From the NCBI RefSeq assembly GCF_052113705.1, contig NZ_JBGQOG010000014.1, forward strand, positions 1-64,000: a stretch of DNA of 64,000 nt. Direction: 5' to 3'. This stretch comes from JBGQOG01 sp052113705. GTDB lineage: Bacteria; Pseudomonadota; Alphaproteobacteria; Rhodobacterales; Rhodobacteraceae. A program made the position numbers and the translations under genes. Position 1 is the first letter of the stretch. Each line of letters starts with the position of its first letter. Below the pieces are notes generated by a model that was not told where the DNA came from, did not search any database, and was given only the letters and a program-made list of their open reading frames with translations. Of this stretch, positions 1 through 9,527 are shown piece after piece.

Positions 1-131
<131 letters not shown>

Positions 132-1214
132 TCAGCTGGCCAGCCAGGCGTTGAAACGCTCGGACAGTTCGGTGTCGCGGTCAGCCCAGAATTCGAAATC
201 ATTGAGCAGCGCGTTCGACATGTTGTCCGGGTTGGTCGGCATTTGCGGACCCATCTCGGTTTTGCCGTCCTGATAGAGGCCTACGAGCGGCGCCGAAGAC
301 TTGCGGGCCGGACCATAGGAGATCCATTTTGCCTGATCGGCCAGACGCTGGGTGTCGGTCGAGAAGGCCAGGAACTTCTTGGCGTCTTCCAGATGCGGCG
401 CGCCTTTCGGGATGACCCAGAGGTCAAAGTCCATGATCTGGCCGTCCCAGACGATGACGAAGGGTTTGCCTTCGGAAGCGGCGGCGTTGAAGATCCGGCC
501 GTTATAGGCAGTGGTCATCGCCACTTCGCCGTCGGCCAGCAGTTGCGGCGGCTGCGCACCAGCTTCCCACCAGACGACCGAATCCTTGATCGTGTCGAGT
601 TTGGCCAGCGCCCGGTCCACCCCTTCCGGCGTGCCCAGCACTTCGTAGACTTCGCCCGCGTCGACGCCATCGGCCATCAGCGCCATTTCCATCGTGGCTT
701 TGGCGCCCTTTTTCAGGCCGCGTTTGCCGGGGAATTTCTCGAGGTCGAAGAAATCGGCAATCGTCGTCGGCTTCTCGCCGGTGAATTTGCTGTCGTCATA
801 GGCGTAAACCGTCGACCAGACGATCGAGGCCACCGCGCAATCGGTCAGCGCGCCCGGGATGAAGTCTTCCGTCGCCGGGGTGCCATCGGGCGCCGCCGGC
901 AGCATGGCCGGGTCGATCTCTTCCAGCAGACCCTCGTCGCACATGCGCACCGCGTCGGACAGTTCAACGTCCGCCAGATCGATGGTGACGTTCTTGGCTT
1001 CGACCTGCGCCTTCAGCGGCGTCACCGGATTGTCGGCGTCGATCGAGTTGATCTTGATGCCGGTCATTTCGGTAAAGGGCTTTTGGTAGGCTTCGATCTG
1101 GCTGGTGGTGTAAGAACCGCCCCAAGACACGATGTTGAGCTCTTGCGCCTGCGCGGCCGAGGTGGCCAGCGCCACCCCGGCAAGGGTGGTCGTCAGGGTC
1201 AGAATTCTTTTCAT
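132..1214 (-). CDS. ABC transporter periplasmic binding protein (polyamine/PotD-like)
   Basis: A 360-residue periplasmic solute-binding protein. The start at MKRILTL is chosen because a GGGAG ribosome site lies about 6 nt upstream and the N-terminus is a clear Sec signal peptide ending at AQAQ-ELN, whereas the longer frame begins with charged, unsignal-like sequence. The mature start (NIVSWGGSY) is typical of family 1 binding proteins for spermidine/putrescine and related small cations (PotD/PotF type). It follows the ATPase gene on the same strand by about 130 bp, so the two probably serve one importer. No permease gene is visible, presumably because it lies left of the window. The substrate cannot be read from the sequence. 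Confidence 0.85.
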   Translation of the reverse strand: MKRILTLTTTLAGVALATSAAQAQELNIVSWGGSYTTSQIEAYQKPFTEMTGIKINSIDADNPVTPLKAQVEAKNVTIDLADVELSDAVRMCDEGLLEEIDPAMLPAAPDGTPATEDFIPGALTDCAVASIVWSTVYAYDDSKFTGEKPTTIADFFDLEKFPGKRGLKKGAKATMEMALMADGVDAGEVYEVLGTPEGVDRALAKLDTIKDSVVWWEAGAQPPQLLADGEVAMTTAYNGRIFNAAASEGKPFVIVWDGQIMDFDLWVIPKGAPHLEDAKKFLAFSTDTQRLADQAKWISYGPARKSSAPLVGLYQDGKTEMGPQMPTNPDNMSNALLNDFEFWADRDTELSERFNAWLAS

Positions 1215-1341
1215 TGCATACTCCCGTTGGTGTTGAAGCTGACTTGCGTCATGGTGCCCTCTTTGGGGCTTTTTGGCCGTCTCCCGCAGGAGACGACAAG
1301 ATCGCGGGGGCCTGCAAAACTTGCGCGGCCCCGCGCAAAAA

Positions 1342-2445
1342 TCATACCGGATCAAGCGCCCGGGCATCGGCCGGGTGCCAGCCGATGTTCACCGCCTGCC
1401 CCGGCACCAGTTTGGTCTGGCCGAGCGTGTTGCGGCTCTTCATCACGAAATCATCGGAACCGGCGACACGCAAGCGGGTGCGAAAAATATCGCCCATATA
1501 AATCACCTCGAGCACTTCGGCGGCGATGGTATGGGCCCCGGGGGGCATCATCTCGGGCTTGAATTCCACCCGCTCGGGGCGGATCGAGACCATGGTTTTC
1601 TGCCCCTTGGCACGGATGTTCACCGGCGTCGCCTCGATCAGCTCGCCCGTGGCCAGCCGGACCGTGGTTTTCGCATCGTCGAAATCCTCGACCGTGCCCA
1701 GCAGCTTGTTGTTCTCGCCGATGAAGCCCGCGACAAAGCTGTTATTGGGGCGTTCATAGAGCTCATCCGGCGGCGCCAGTTGCTGAATGCGGCCATCGTT
1801 GAACACGGCAACGCGGTCCGACATGGTCAGCGCTTCGCCCTGATCATGGGTCACATAGACCACGGTGATGCCGAGGCTCTCGTGCAAATGCTTGATTTCA
1901 TACTGCATATGTTCACGCAGTTGTTTGTCGAGCGCGCCCAGAGGCTCATCCATCAGCACCAGTTCCGGGTCAAAGACCAGCGCGCGGGCCAAAGCGATCC
2001 GCTGCTGCTGGCCGCCCGAAAGCTGCGCCGGACGTCGGTTGGCAAATTTCCCCATCTGCACCATGTCGAGCGCGCGCATCACCTTGGCTTCGCGTTCAGA
2101 CTTGCCCATGCCCCGCACTTCCAGCGGGAAAGACAGGTTCTCCCCCACTGTCATATGCGGAAACAGCGCGTAGTTCTGGAACACCATGCCGATGCCGCGC
2201 TCATGCGGCGGCACCTGGTTGATCGGACGTCCCGCGAGGGTGATCTCGCCATGCGTGGCGGTTTCAAACCCCGCCAGCATCATCAGGCAAGTGGTTTTGC
2301 CCGACCCCGAGGGTCCGAGCATGGTCAGAAATTCGCCTTTGCCGATCGACAGGTTCAGGTCTTTCACGACCAGAACTTCCCCGTCGTAACTCTTTTGCAC
2401 GCGATCGAATACGACGAATCCGTCGCCGGAGGCGTTAAAGGTCAA
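1342..2445 (-). CDS. ABC transporter ATP-binding protein (PotA-like)
   Basis: A 367-residue ATPase of the spermidine/putrescine (PotA, CUT1-like) class. It shows Walker A (GPSGSGKTT), the signature LSGGQQQR, Walker B with the following Glu (LVLMDEP), the switch His (THDQ) and a C-terminal TOBE-like regulatory region. The frame is open up to 2538, but I prefer a TTG start at 2445: GGGGAG lies 6 nt before it, and the protein then begins just before the usual FVVFDRVQKSY strand. The longer version would add 31 poorly conserved residues. The gene sits between the RTX/Hint exoprotein and the binding protein, all on the minus strand. It energises uptake together with the binding protein. Confidence 0.85.
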   Translation of the reverse strand: MTFNASGDGFVVFDRVQKSYDGEVLVVKDLNLSIGKGEFLTMLGPSGSGKTTCLMMLAGFETATHGEITLAGRPINQVPPHERGIGMVFQNYALFPHMTVGENLSFPLEVRGMGKSEREAKVMRALDMVQMGKFANRRPAQLSGGQQQRIALARALVFDPELVLMDEPLGALDKQLREHMQYEIKHLHESLGITVVYVTHDQGEALTMSDRVAVFNDGRIQQLAPPDELYERPNNSFVAGFIGENNKLLGTVEDFDDAKTTVRLATGELIEATPVNIRAKGQKTMVSIRPERVEFKPEMMPPGAHTIAAEVLEVIYMGDIFRTRLRVAGSDDFVMKSRNTLGQTKLVPGQAVNIGWHPADARALDPV

Positions 2446-2545
2446 ATCGGGCTCCCCGTATATTATTGTTGGTTCGTTTTTTTCCCGTAGGCCTAGGCTA
2501 GAAGATCTTGGGGGCGCGTGGCAACCCCGTCGCGTCATCTAAGCG

Positions 2546-5500
2546 TCAGCCCGTTGATGCAATCATGGATGCAGCCCTGAAACCGCTCAAAAACGGCATA
2601 TGCTGCCCGCCAAACGACCATTGCGCAATTGCAGCATGATTCAGATGCCGCAGTTGCAGCATCGGGCGGCATCTCTCGCCGTAAAGCGGCACAACCGGGG
2701 CGAGACCCAGCATGGCGCGCACCAGATGCGGGGCCGCGCGCATCAGCGCCAGCCGCGACTCAGCCGTCAGGCCCGCCACGCCATTCGGGCCCGGCCAAAA
2801 GCTCTCGGCCCACAAACCATTGGCCCGCACCAATGCATGAGCGGGCAGCAAAAAGTGGTGATAGCCGATGTCTCTGGCGCCCCGCATCACCCGCACACCG
2901 CGATATCCCCGCCGCGCCAGATGCCCCGCACGCACCAACCCGCCATCAGGACCGGCGCGCGAGTCCGGCACCCAGACCGCATGCTGCGCCGACACTGTCA
3001 GATCATGGTCATTGCCCAGCGCCCCCGCGCGGATCCGGATCGGCCGCGCCTGTGGCCGCGCGGCCAGGGCGGCGGCGTCAAAATGGCTGGATCCCGCCCA
3101 GATCAGAGGCTGCGCGCCGCGGTCCGCCGTCAGCACCAGATCGCCCGCGCGCAAGGTCTCGACCCGGCGCGGCCCCGTGGGGGTGTCGATCCGGGTGCCT
3201 GTCGCAAAACAGGGGATGCCCATGGAATGCAGCGCCTGCGCGCCCTGGGCCTGCGCCGGGGTCACACCAACCAGCACCACCTGCTCGCCCATCGGGAAGG
3301 TCAGCCGCGCATTGCCGTTGCCATCATCACTCACCGTGACATCCCAGGCATTGACCGGATTGCCATCGGCATCATGCAGATCGGAAACGTCAAACTGATC
3401 GGCGGTCTGCCCGTCCGTCGTCGTCATGTCAAAGTCGGTAACGACGTCTGCGCCCGAGCCATCCTGAAAGACGAACGTGTCGTCGCCGCTGCCACCGGCC
3501 AGTGAATCATCACCGACCCCGCCATCGATCCGGTCACTGCCCGCTCCGCCACTCAAGCTGTCGGTGCCTGCACCGCCAAGGATGGTGTCATTCTCGTCGC
3601 CGCCATCAATGACGTCATCCCCGGCCCCACCCGAGAGGTAATCGTTGCCCGCATCGCCCGAAATGGAATCGTTGCCTGCACCGCCGAGGATCGTGTCATC
3701 GCCGCCGCCGCCGATCAGCTGCATCGAACTCTCCGACAGCGTCGCATCGACTGTATCGGCCTGCTCGGTCCCGACGACCCGCTCTACCTCCCAGAAAACA
3801 CCGGACGATTGGCCGCCGTCATACGCATAACTGCCGTATTCCCAGCCCCCGAAGATGACGGTCACGCCCTCCGGGCTGGCGTCATTGTTGAAGATCAGGG
3901 TGTCGGTTTCGCCGCCGTCTTCACCGGCATAGATCGTCGTCGTATCGTCATTCTCAAAGATGTAGAAAGTGTCCGACCCGCGATCACCCCACAGCGTGTC
4001 ATCGCCAGAGCCACCGACCAGGACGTCATCGCCATCACCGCCCGCCACTGCATCATTGCCGGAGCCGCCGATGACCGTATCATCCCCGGCGTTGCCGAAA
4101 ATCCTTTGATCCGCGCCCGATTGGTAGGCGTTGATATAGTCGTCGCCGGACGACCCCCAAATCCCTTCAATCTCACTGAAACTGCCATCAACACCACCGC
4201 CGTCAAAGCTGTAAGTCCCGGCCTCATTTCCGGAGAAAATGACTGTATAGCCAATGGTTGAGCCGCTATCGAACATCAGCCCGTCGGCATCCGTTCCGGT
4301 CTCTCCGCCGGTGATGACATCGCCGGTGCCCGAGCCGATGTTGATCACAAATGTATCGGCATCGGCACCGCCGCTCATCACATCCGCGCCGCTGCCGCCG
4401 TCGATGAAGTCCGCCCCGGCCCCGCCCGACAGCGTATCATTGCCGTCCTCGCCAAAGAGCTGATCGTCGCCATCACCGCCATCGACAAGGTCATTGCCCG
4501 CCGCCGCGATGATCAGATCATTGCCCGCATCGCCGTGAATCGTATCATTGCCGGTGCCGGTGTAAATCGTATCGTTGCCCGCGCCACCCGACACCGAGCT
4601 GGTCCCGGTGCCGACGCTGCCGATGACATCGTCGATGAAGTCATTGCCGTCGCCACCGTCGATGGTGTTGTCACCCGCCCCGCCGAGCAGCGTGTCATCG
4701 CCCGCCCCGCCCGAGATCAGGTCATTGCCCGCGCCGCCGTCGATGGAATCAGCCCCGCCACCGCCGATGATCGTGTCATTGCCGCCGCCCCCCAAGAGGG
4801 TCAGGCCGCTGTTATCCGCCGCGGCGTTGATGCTGTCGGCCTGATTGCTGCCGACCACGCCTTCGATATTGTCAAAGGTGACGGTGTTCGGGCCCGAGCT
4901 GGCGGTGCCATCCTCAGAGCCGGTGAAGGTGACATTGATGCCGCCGGTGGTGACCGACGAGAAATCCAGCGTGTCGAAATCCGAGCCGGCATTGCCGCCC
5001 CAGACGGTGTCACTGCCCCAGCCGTCGTAGAATTTGAACGTGTCCTGACCGCCCTCGCCATAGAGCGTATCATTGCCCGCCCCGCCCGAGATCGTGTCAT
5101 TGTCATCGCCGCCGTAGAGCAGGTCATTGCCGTTGCCGCCCGAAATGCTGTCCGCCCCGGCCCCGCCATAGACGGTGTCATTGCCGTCATTGACGTTGAT
5201 CGTGTCGTTGCCCGCGCCGCCCTGAATGCTGTCGTTATACTGCCCGCCGGTGATGCTGTCGGCATCCGCCGGGTTGTGATAGACATTGCCCAGCGACGCA
5301 TAAGACGGCGCGCCACTGCTGGTGTCCGAAAAATTGGTGATCTGATAGGTGACGCCGGGCTCGAGCGGATGATCGGACACATAGCCGACCAGCGTGTTGC
5401 CGACGTAGACCTCATAGATCTTGATCTGGCCACCCTCGGGATTGGTGACCGTGGTGGCATAACCCAGCCGTGTGGCACCAGAGGCAAGGGTGGTGCCCGC

Positions 5501-5713
5501 CGCATCCTTGAACACGCCGGACTGGTTGGCATCCTGTTGAGCGCCCGCACTGCCGTTGAAGGTGGTGTCGTCATCGGTAATGATGATCTGCCGCGCATCA
5601 CTGGCCGAATTATAGGTCGGTTTCAGCGCAAAATTGGAGCCGATCTGAGGGGCACCGCCCCCTTCCACACTGAAATCACTAAGTGAATACGCGCCAAGCG
5701 TATATTGGGTCAT
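2546..5713 (-). CDS. RTX calcium-binding exoprotein with C-terminal Hint domain
   Basis: A 1055-residue protein. After an N-terminal ~140 residues without a classical signal peptide, most of it is arrays of Ca2+-binding RTX nonapeptides (GGxGxDxxx, for example GGAGNDTI, GGDGNDFI) separated by larger beta segments. From about Cys835 the sequence IPCFATGTRI starts a Hint (hedgehog/intein) domain, with the expected TxxH block (LTVSAQH), and it runs almost to the C-terminus. RTX arrays usually mean type I secretion and folding outside the cell on Ca2+. The Hint Cys could catalyse self-processing. The ATG at 5713 is chosen over a GTG at 5737 because GGAG precedes it by ~10 nt. No type I exporter genes are adjacent. 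The role is unknown; adhesion or surface layer is plausible. Confidence 0.85.
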   Translation of the reverse strand: MTQYTLGAYSLSDFSVEGGGAPQIGSNFALKPTYNSASDARQIIITDDDTTFNGSAGAQQDANQSGVFKDAAGTTLASGATRLGYATTVTNPEGGQIKIYEVYVGNTLVGYVSDHPLEPGVTYQITNFSDTSSGAPSYASLGNVYHNPADADSITGGQYNDSIQGGAGNDTINVNDGNDTVYGGAGADSISGGNGNDLLYGGDDNDTISGGAGNDTLYGEGGQDTFKFYDGWGSDTVWGGNAGSDFDTLDFSSVTTGGINVTFTGSEDGTASSGPNTVTFDNIEGVVGSNQADSINAAADNSGLTLLGGGGNDTIIGGGGADSIDGGAGNDLISGGAGDDTLLGGAGDNTIDGGDGNDFIDDVIGSVGTGTSSVSGGAGNDTIYTGTGNDTIHGDAGNDLIIAAAGNDLVDGGDGDDQLFGEDGNDTLSGGAGADFIDGGSGADVMSGGADADTFVINIGSGTGDVITGGETGTDADGLMFDSGSTIGYTVIFSGNEAGTYSFDGGGVDGSFSEIEGIWGSSGDDYINAYQSGADQRIFGNAGDDTVIGGSGNDAVAGGDGDDVLVGGSGDDTLWGDRGSDTFYIFENDDTTTIYAGEDGGETDTLIFNNDASPEGVTVIFGGWEYGSYAYDGGQSSGVFWEVERVVGTEQADTVDATLSESSMQLIGGGGDDTILGGAGNDSISGDAGNDYLSGGAGDDVIDGGDENDTILGGAGTDSLSGGAGSDRIDGGVGDDSLAGGSGDDTFVFQDGSGADVVTDFDMTTTDGQTADQFDVSDLHDADGNPVNAWDVTVSDDGNGNARLTFPMGEQVVLVGVTPAQAQGAQALHSMGIPCFATGTRIDTPTGPRRVETLRAGDLVLTADRGAQPLIWAGSSHFDAAALAARPQARPIRIRAGALGNDHDLTVSAQHAVWVPDSRAGPDGGLVRAGHLARRGYRGVRVMRGARDIGYHHFLLPAHALVRANGLWAESFWPGPNGVAGLTAESRLALMRAAPHLVRAMLGLAPVVPLYGERCRPMLQLRHLNHAAIAQWSFGGQHMPFLSGFRAASMIASTG

Positions 5714-5737
5714 CGTGCCGCGTCTCCGTTCTGGCAC

Positions 5738-6659
5738 CGAAGGCCATGCGGAAAAACTAGCAAAGCAACCTTAACAACTCCTGATCTGGCGCCGATCCGT
5801 TAACCATAAGGCGAAGAATTTCGCAGCTGCAGCAATGACATCGAGGGCGGGATGAGCGCCCTCTGTCGCGCCCCCCGAAGGTTCCGCCCGCCCCCTCTCC
5901 AAGCCCGGGAACCTGACTGTGTCACCGGGCAGACCGGGACCGGGGCGCCCCACCGGCCCTATGAACCGATGCACCGGCACAAGCGGGCCGGCCGTTTCTC
6001 GGCCAGGGCGCAGGACCTGCGGAACGGCAGCCGTTGAGACACGCTCCCGATCAGGGCACCGCTCCTGACCCGGTCACAGACATTGGTTGCGTCGCGGGGC
6101 TGCGGGCTGGCTGCGGGCTGCATTTCGCCTCTGCGCGGGCCCCCTCTCAACCGCGCCTGCAGCTGGTTCTGGCGACCGCGGCACCATCCGTGCCGCTGTC
6201 CCAGACACAAAGCCCGCCGTCACGATGAATGAAACGCGGGTGCCACGGGCTTGATTTCCGCGCCCTTCCGGACAATGCCCTGACCGCACCCGTCAAAACG
6301 GCAAAAACCGGTTGAAACGGGGCCGATGCATCTGAAGCCCATGCCGAACCTCATCCCTCGGAGGATATGGCGGCAACGGGAGAGACACAGGCATTGGCGC
6401 CCGCCACCATGGCTCGGAACCGCCGAAACTTGCCGAGTTCTGCCCGACAAGAGTCCTATGGGCGCCAGTCAAATGAGAGAACACGGCGGGCGACGACCGA
6501 CAGCACCCGCGCAGAAAGCGTGCTGCGTGCACCCCTGATCCGGGCCGCTACTGCGAGCGCGAATCCCAGGAAAGCGCGCAGAGGTGCAAACATGCTCTGC
6601 GGCCACGCTAGGGGCGCGAAACTGCGAAAGGTACTGTTCTGAGTGGGGGGAGCGACGGA
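5738..6659. other. Long intergenic region without recognisable gene
   Basis: About 0.9 kb between the RTX/Hint gene and the tRNA-Leu hairpin. The short open frames here have no ribosome site or recognisable protein. There is a short direct repeat (ctgcgggctgg / ctgcgggctg) near 6098-6120 and two TTAAC-type half-sites near 5769 and 5798, upstream of the RTX gene. The start-proximal part presumably holds the RTX gene promoter, but I cannot place it confidently. Confidence 0.5.
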
Positions 6660-6692
6660 GGCGCTGAAATTCAGGTTTGAAATTTCAGCGCC
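6660..6692 (-). terminator. Inverted repeat downstream of tRNA-Leu
   Basis: A perfect 12-bp stem (ggcgctgaaatt ... aatttcagcgcc) with a 9-nt loop lies just beyond the 3' end of tRNA-Leu. It is placed like a terminator or 3'-processing hairpin, but no clear T-run follows on either strand, so factor-independent termination is uncertain. Confidence 0.55.
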
Positions 6693-6706
6693 TAAGCGTC
6701 GTAAAA

Positions 6707-6793
6707 TGGTGCGGTCGAGAAGACTCGAACTTCCACGGGAGTTACCCCACAGCGACCTCAACGCTGCGCGTCTACCAATTCCGCCACGACCGC
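6707..6793 (-). tRNA. tRNA-Leu (anticodon GAG)
   Basis: Read on the minus strand it folds as a class II tRNA: acceptor GCGGTCG paired with CGACCGC, discriminator A, and an encoded CCA. The anticodon stem CAGCG/CGCTG holds loop TTGAGGT, giving anticodon GAG (Leu, CUU/CUC codons). A long variable arm (GGGGTAACTCCC) and the T-loop GTTCGAGTC are visible. No attachment-site duplication was seen nearby. Confidence 0.95.
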
Positions 6794-7064
6794 ACGTCTG
6801 GGCTTGGTGGCGGGGTATTAGCCGAGGGCCACGGCGAAGAAAAGAGGATTTTTGCTTTCTCTCAAAAAACTTCGCATGCGGACCCGGCTCCACGCCCTTC
6901 ATCGCGGCCAACCACGCGCCCGTGGCACGCCCGGCCTGCCCAAAACCGCCCGGCACCGCCGCGTCATTCCGGCCCGGGCGCCCCAAATGCGCCGCCCCGG
7001 CGCCGCCAAAGCGTCGGGGCCAGCGACCGTTTTACGGACCAGCGCCGCCGCCGAGCGGGCCGCG
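6794..7064. other. Intergenic, no gene seen
   Basis: About 270 bp between tRNA-Leu and the end of the minus-strand secreted-protein gene. It must contain the tRNA promoter on the minus strand, but no convincing -35/-10 pair stands out. The long open frames through here on the plus strand continue antisense to the neighbouring gene and lack ribosome sites. Confidence 0.4.
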
Positions 7065-8453
7065 TCAGGGATTCGCGGCGGGCGCGCCGGGCACCGTCAG
7101 GCCAAAGCTCGGCAAAGCCGCCGGCACCGGCGCGCTGCCGCCCAGCAAATCGCTGCGACCGCCCAGCGTGAACGCCGCTTTGCGGATCAGATCATTGCGT
7201 TCGGGCTGCGCGGGCGCAAACACCGCCGGCGTGCCTTTGGCCAAAGCATCCAAGGCGCCGCTGTACCAGTTCACCGCCAGATCGGGCCGGGCGCTGGCAC
7301 CATAACCCAGTGCCAGATGGTGCCCCAGCAGCTCGCCGTAAGGCTGGTCACCCAAGGCCACCAGCAACAGCGCCGAGCCCACCGCCACATCCATGTTATC
7401 CGTGCGATACCCCACCGACAGGCAGATCTTCGCGGTCCCGGCCAGCTGCGCCGGGGCCATGCCCGAGGACAGCGCAAAGGCCGACACACTGCGCAACACC
7501 TCGTCACGCGGCTGCAGCGAGAGCGCCGCGACCTGATCCTTGAGCGCCGGGCCAAACCCTTCGCATTGCGCGGCGACCTGATCCGGGGTGAAGCCGGCCA
7601 GCTTGGCAATCAGCTCCTCGCCCGCGCTGATCGAATAGGTCCGCGCCAGACAGAACTGCTCGCCCAAGGCGACCGAGGGGTCGCTCATCGAGGCCAGCGT
7701 CACAAAGCCGCCATTGGTCGAGGTGACCAGATTGACCTTGTTGCAATAGGACGCCAGCGAGGCCTGCCCTGCCGCAGCGCCCATGAAGTTCGGCAGTCCC
7801 GGTGCGGCGGCCGCCGCCTGCCCGCCGAAAGCCGGAAGTGCGGGCATTTCCGGCGCCGGGGCCGCGGCCAGCTGCGGCATGGCCGGTGCGGGCACAGGTG
7901 CGGGCGCGGCAACAGCGACCGGGGGCGCCAGAACCGGGGCGGGCAGCGGCACGGGCGCGGGCACCGAAACACCGGCGGCTTCATCGCGCCAGCTGACCAG
8001 CAGCCCCTTCAGCCCCATTGGGTTGGCCGCGGCAAGCTGCATCGTCTGGTTGCCCCCCGCCAAAGCCCGCTGATACGAGCCGACGAGCAGCACGCGCTCG
8101 TAATCGGTCAGCTGGCCGGTGGGCGCGTAGCCCAGCACCGCCTGATATTGCCCGATCGCCGCGCGCGAGCGCGAGCCGAGCGCGCCATCGGGCGCGCCGA
8201 CCGGAAAGCCGAAGTAATTCAGCGCCACCTGCACTTCACGATTCTGCTCGCGCTGTGCCGAACTGATTCCCGTCCGGACCGGCGCCGCCCGCGTTGTCGT
8301 GCGATGCCGGTTCCCCTCATTGACGATCGCGCCGCCGATGATCCCGCCGATGATCCCGCCCACGAGACCATCCGCATCCGCCATCGCCTGCCCGACAGAT
8401 CCCGCGACGAGGGCGCCGCTGAGCGCCAAAACACCCATTCGTTTGATGAACAT
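7065..8453 (-). CDS. Secreted protein with glycine-zipper and peptidoglycan-binding-like region
   Basis: 462 residues. The start at MFIKRMGVLALSG has GGGAG 9 nt upstream and gives a Sec signal peptide cut after AMA. A glycine-zipper stretch (GLVGGIIGGIIGGAI, about residues 30-46) follows, typical of small envelope proteins. Residues ~70-130 (VQVALNYFGFPVGAPDGALGSRSRAAIGQYQ) look like a PG_binding_1 repeat. A Pro/Ala linker (~165-235) precedes a ~220-residue helical C-terminal domain I do not recognise. It is probably a periplasmic or envelope protein. It stands alone, divergent from lipB. Confidence 0.75.
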   Translation of the reverse strand: MFIKRMGVLALSGALVAGSVGQAMADADGLVGGIIGGIIGGAIVNEGNRHRTTTRAAPVRTGISSAQREQNREVQVALNYFGFPVGAPDGALGSRSRAAIGQYQAVLGYAPTGQLTDYERVLLVGSYQRALAGGNQTMQLAAANPMGLKGLLVSWRDEAAGVSVPAPVPLPAPVLAPPVAVAAPAPVPAPAMPQLAAAPAPEMPALPAFGGQAAAAAPGLPNFMGAAAGQASLASYCNKVNLVTSTNGGFVTLASMSDPSVALGEQFCLARTYSISAGEELIAKLAGFTPDQVAAQCEGFGPALKDQVAALSLQPRDEVLRSVSAFALSSGMAPAQLAGTAKICLSVGYRTDNMDVAVGSALLLVALGDQPYGELLGHHLALGYGASARPDLAVNWYSGALDALAKGTPAVFAPAQPERNDLIRKAAFTLGGRSDLLGGSAPVPAALPSFGLTVPGAPAANP

Positions 8454-8671
8454 GCCGAAATACTCCCACACCGACGTCCCAATTCCTTGGCAAGGGATCA
8501 CAGGACGCGTAAACAAACTCGAAACGTCCCCCGGCACCGTCGGAGGGCAGCTGATCCGGGCGGCCCCACATCGACACGGCGCCGGTCCTGACGAAAATGT
8601 GACGCGTTTGACGCGATTCAGGCAAGGAAAATGCTCACCCTGCCCCGGAATCGCAGCTGAAAGGGCCCGAA

Positions 8672-9379
8672 ATGGTGGAATGGATCACAGCACCCGGCCT
8701 TGTGCCCTATCCCGATGCGCTGGCCTTCATGGAGGCGCGGGTGGCCGATATCGCGGCAGGCCGCGCCGATGAGGCGATCTGGCTGCTCGAACATCCCCCC
8801 CTCTACACGGCGGGCACCTCGGCGCGCGCCGAGGATCTGACCGAGCCGGAACGCTTCCCGGTCTATGCGGCGGGGCGCGGCGGTCAATACACCTACCACG
8901 GCCCCGGCCAGCGGGTGGCCTATGTCATGCTGGATCTGAACCGGCGCGGCCGCGACGTGCGCAAATTCGTTTGTGCGCTGGAGAATTGGGTGATCGAAAC
9001 CCTGGCCGAATTCAACGTGACCGGCGAGCGGCGCGCGGGCCGGGTCGGCGTCTGGGTGCAGCGCACGGACAAGGCCCCCGCCTTCGACGGCACCCCGCGC
9101 GAGGACAAGATTGCCGCCATCGGCGTCAAGCTGCGCCGCTGGGTCAGCTTTCACGGCATCTCGATCAATGTGGAGCCGGATCTGGCGCATTTCGGCGGAA
9201 TCGTCCCCTGCGGCATCCGCGACCACGGGGTGACCAGCCTCGTCGACCTCGGATTACCGGTGACGCTGGATGATCTTGATGCCGCGTTGGTTGCGACATT
9301 TCAGCGCAGCTTTCCGGAGCCCGGCAGCGACAGCGACGCGGCAACCGCCTGCCAGATCTCAGGCACAGCGGCAGGCTGA
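8672..9379 (+). CDS. lipB: Octanoyl-[acyl-carrier-protein]:protein transferase (lipoyl synthesis)
   Basis: 235 residues, usual LipB length. The enzyme moves octanoyl from acyl-carrier protein to the lipoyl domains of 2-oxoacid dehydrogenases and the glycine cleavage H protein, the first step of lipoate assembly in the cytoplasm. It has the RGGQYTYHGPGQ signature, Lys153 within IAAIGVK and the catalytic Cys180 in GIVPCGI, which form the Cys/Lys dyad of the family. The ATG start is preceded by a modest AAGGG site. lipA is not adjacent. Confidence 0.97.
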   Translation: MVEWITAPGLVPYPDALAFMEARVADIAAGRADEAIWLLEHPPLYTAGTSARAEDLTEPERFPVYAAGRGGQYTYHGPGQRVAYVMLDLNRRGRDVRKFVCALENWVIETLAEFNVTGERRAGRVGVWVQRTDKAPAFDGTPREDKIAAIGVKLRRWVSFHGISINVEPDLAHFGGIVPCGIRDHGVTSLVDLGLPVTLDDLDAALVATFQRSFPEPGSDSDAATACQISGTAAG

Positions 9380-9527
9380 TCCGCAACGCGCGGCCTGTTC
9401 TTTTGCGCGGGGGGAGTGACATGCTGCCCCATAGGCGCGGGGGCCGTCGTCTCGTAATGTGCGCTCACATTCCGGTGACGGAGGTAGATTCTCCGGCACC
9501 GGCCCCTCAGAAAAACAGGAACCTGCG

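Noticed and set aside
1342..2538. Longer ATPase start at 2538
   Set aside because: It adds 31 unconserved residues and lacks a good ribosome site, whereas the TTG at 2445 has GGGGAG at the right distance.
4000..5300. CRISPR-like short repeats
   Set aside because: The regular spacing is the codon pattern of RTX nonapeptides in one reading frame, not repeat-spacer units with variable spacers.
6660..6793. Integrated element next to tRNA-Leu
   Set aside because: No integrase, no direct repeat of the tRNA 3' end and no mobile genes are seen on either side, so the tRNA shows no sign of use as an attachment site.
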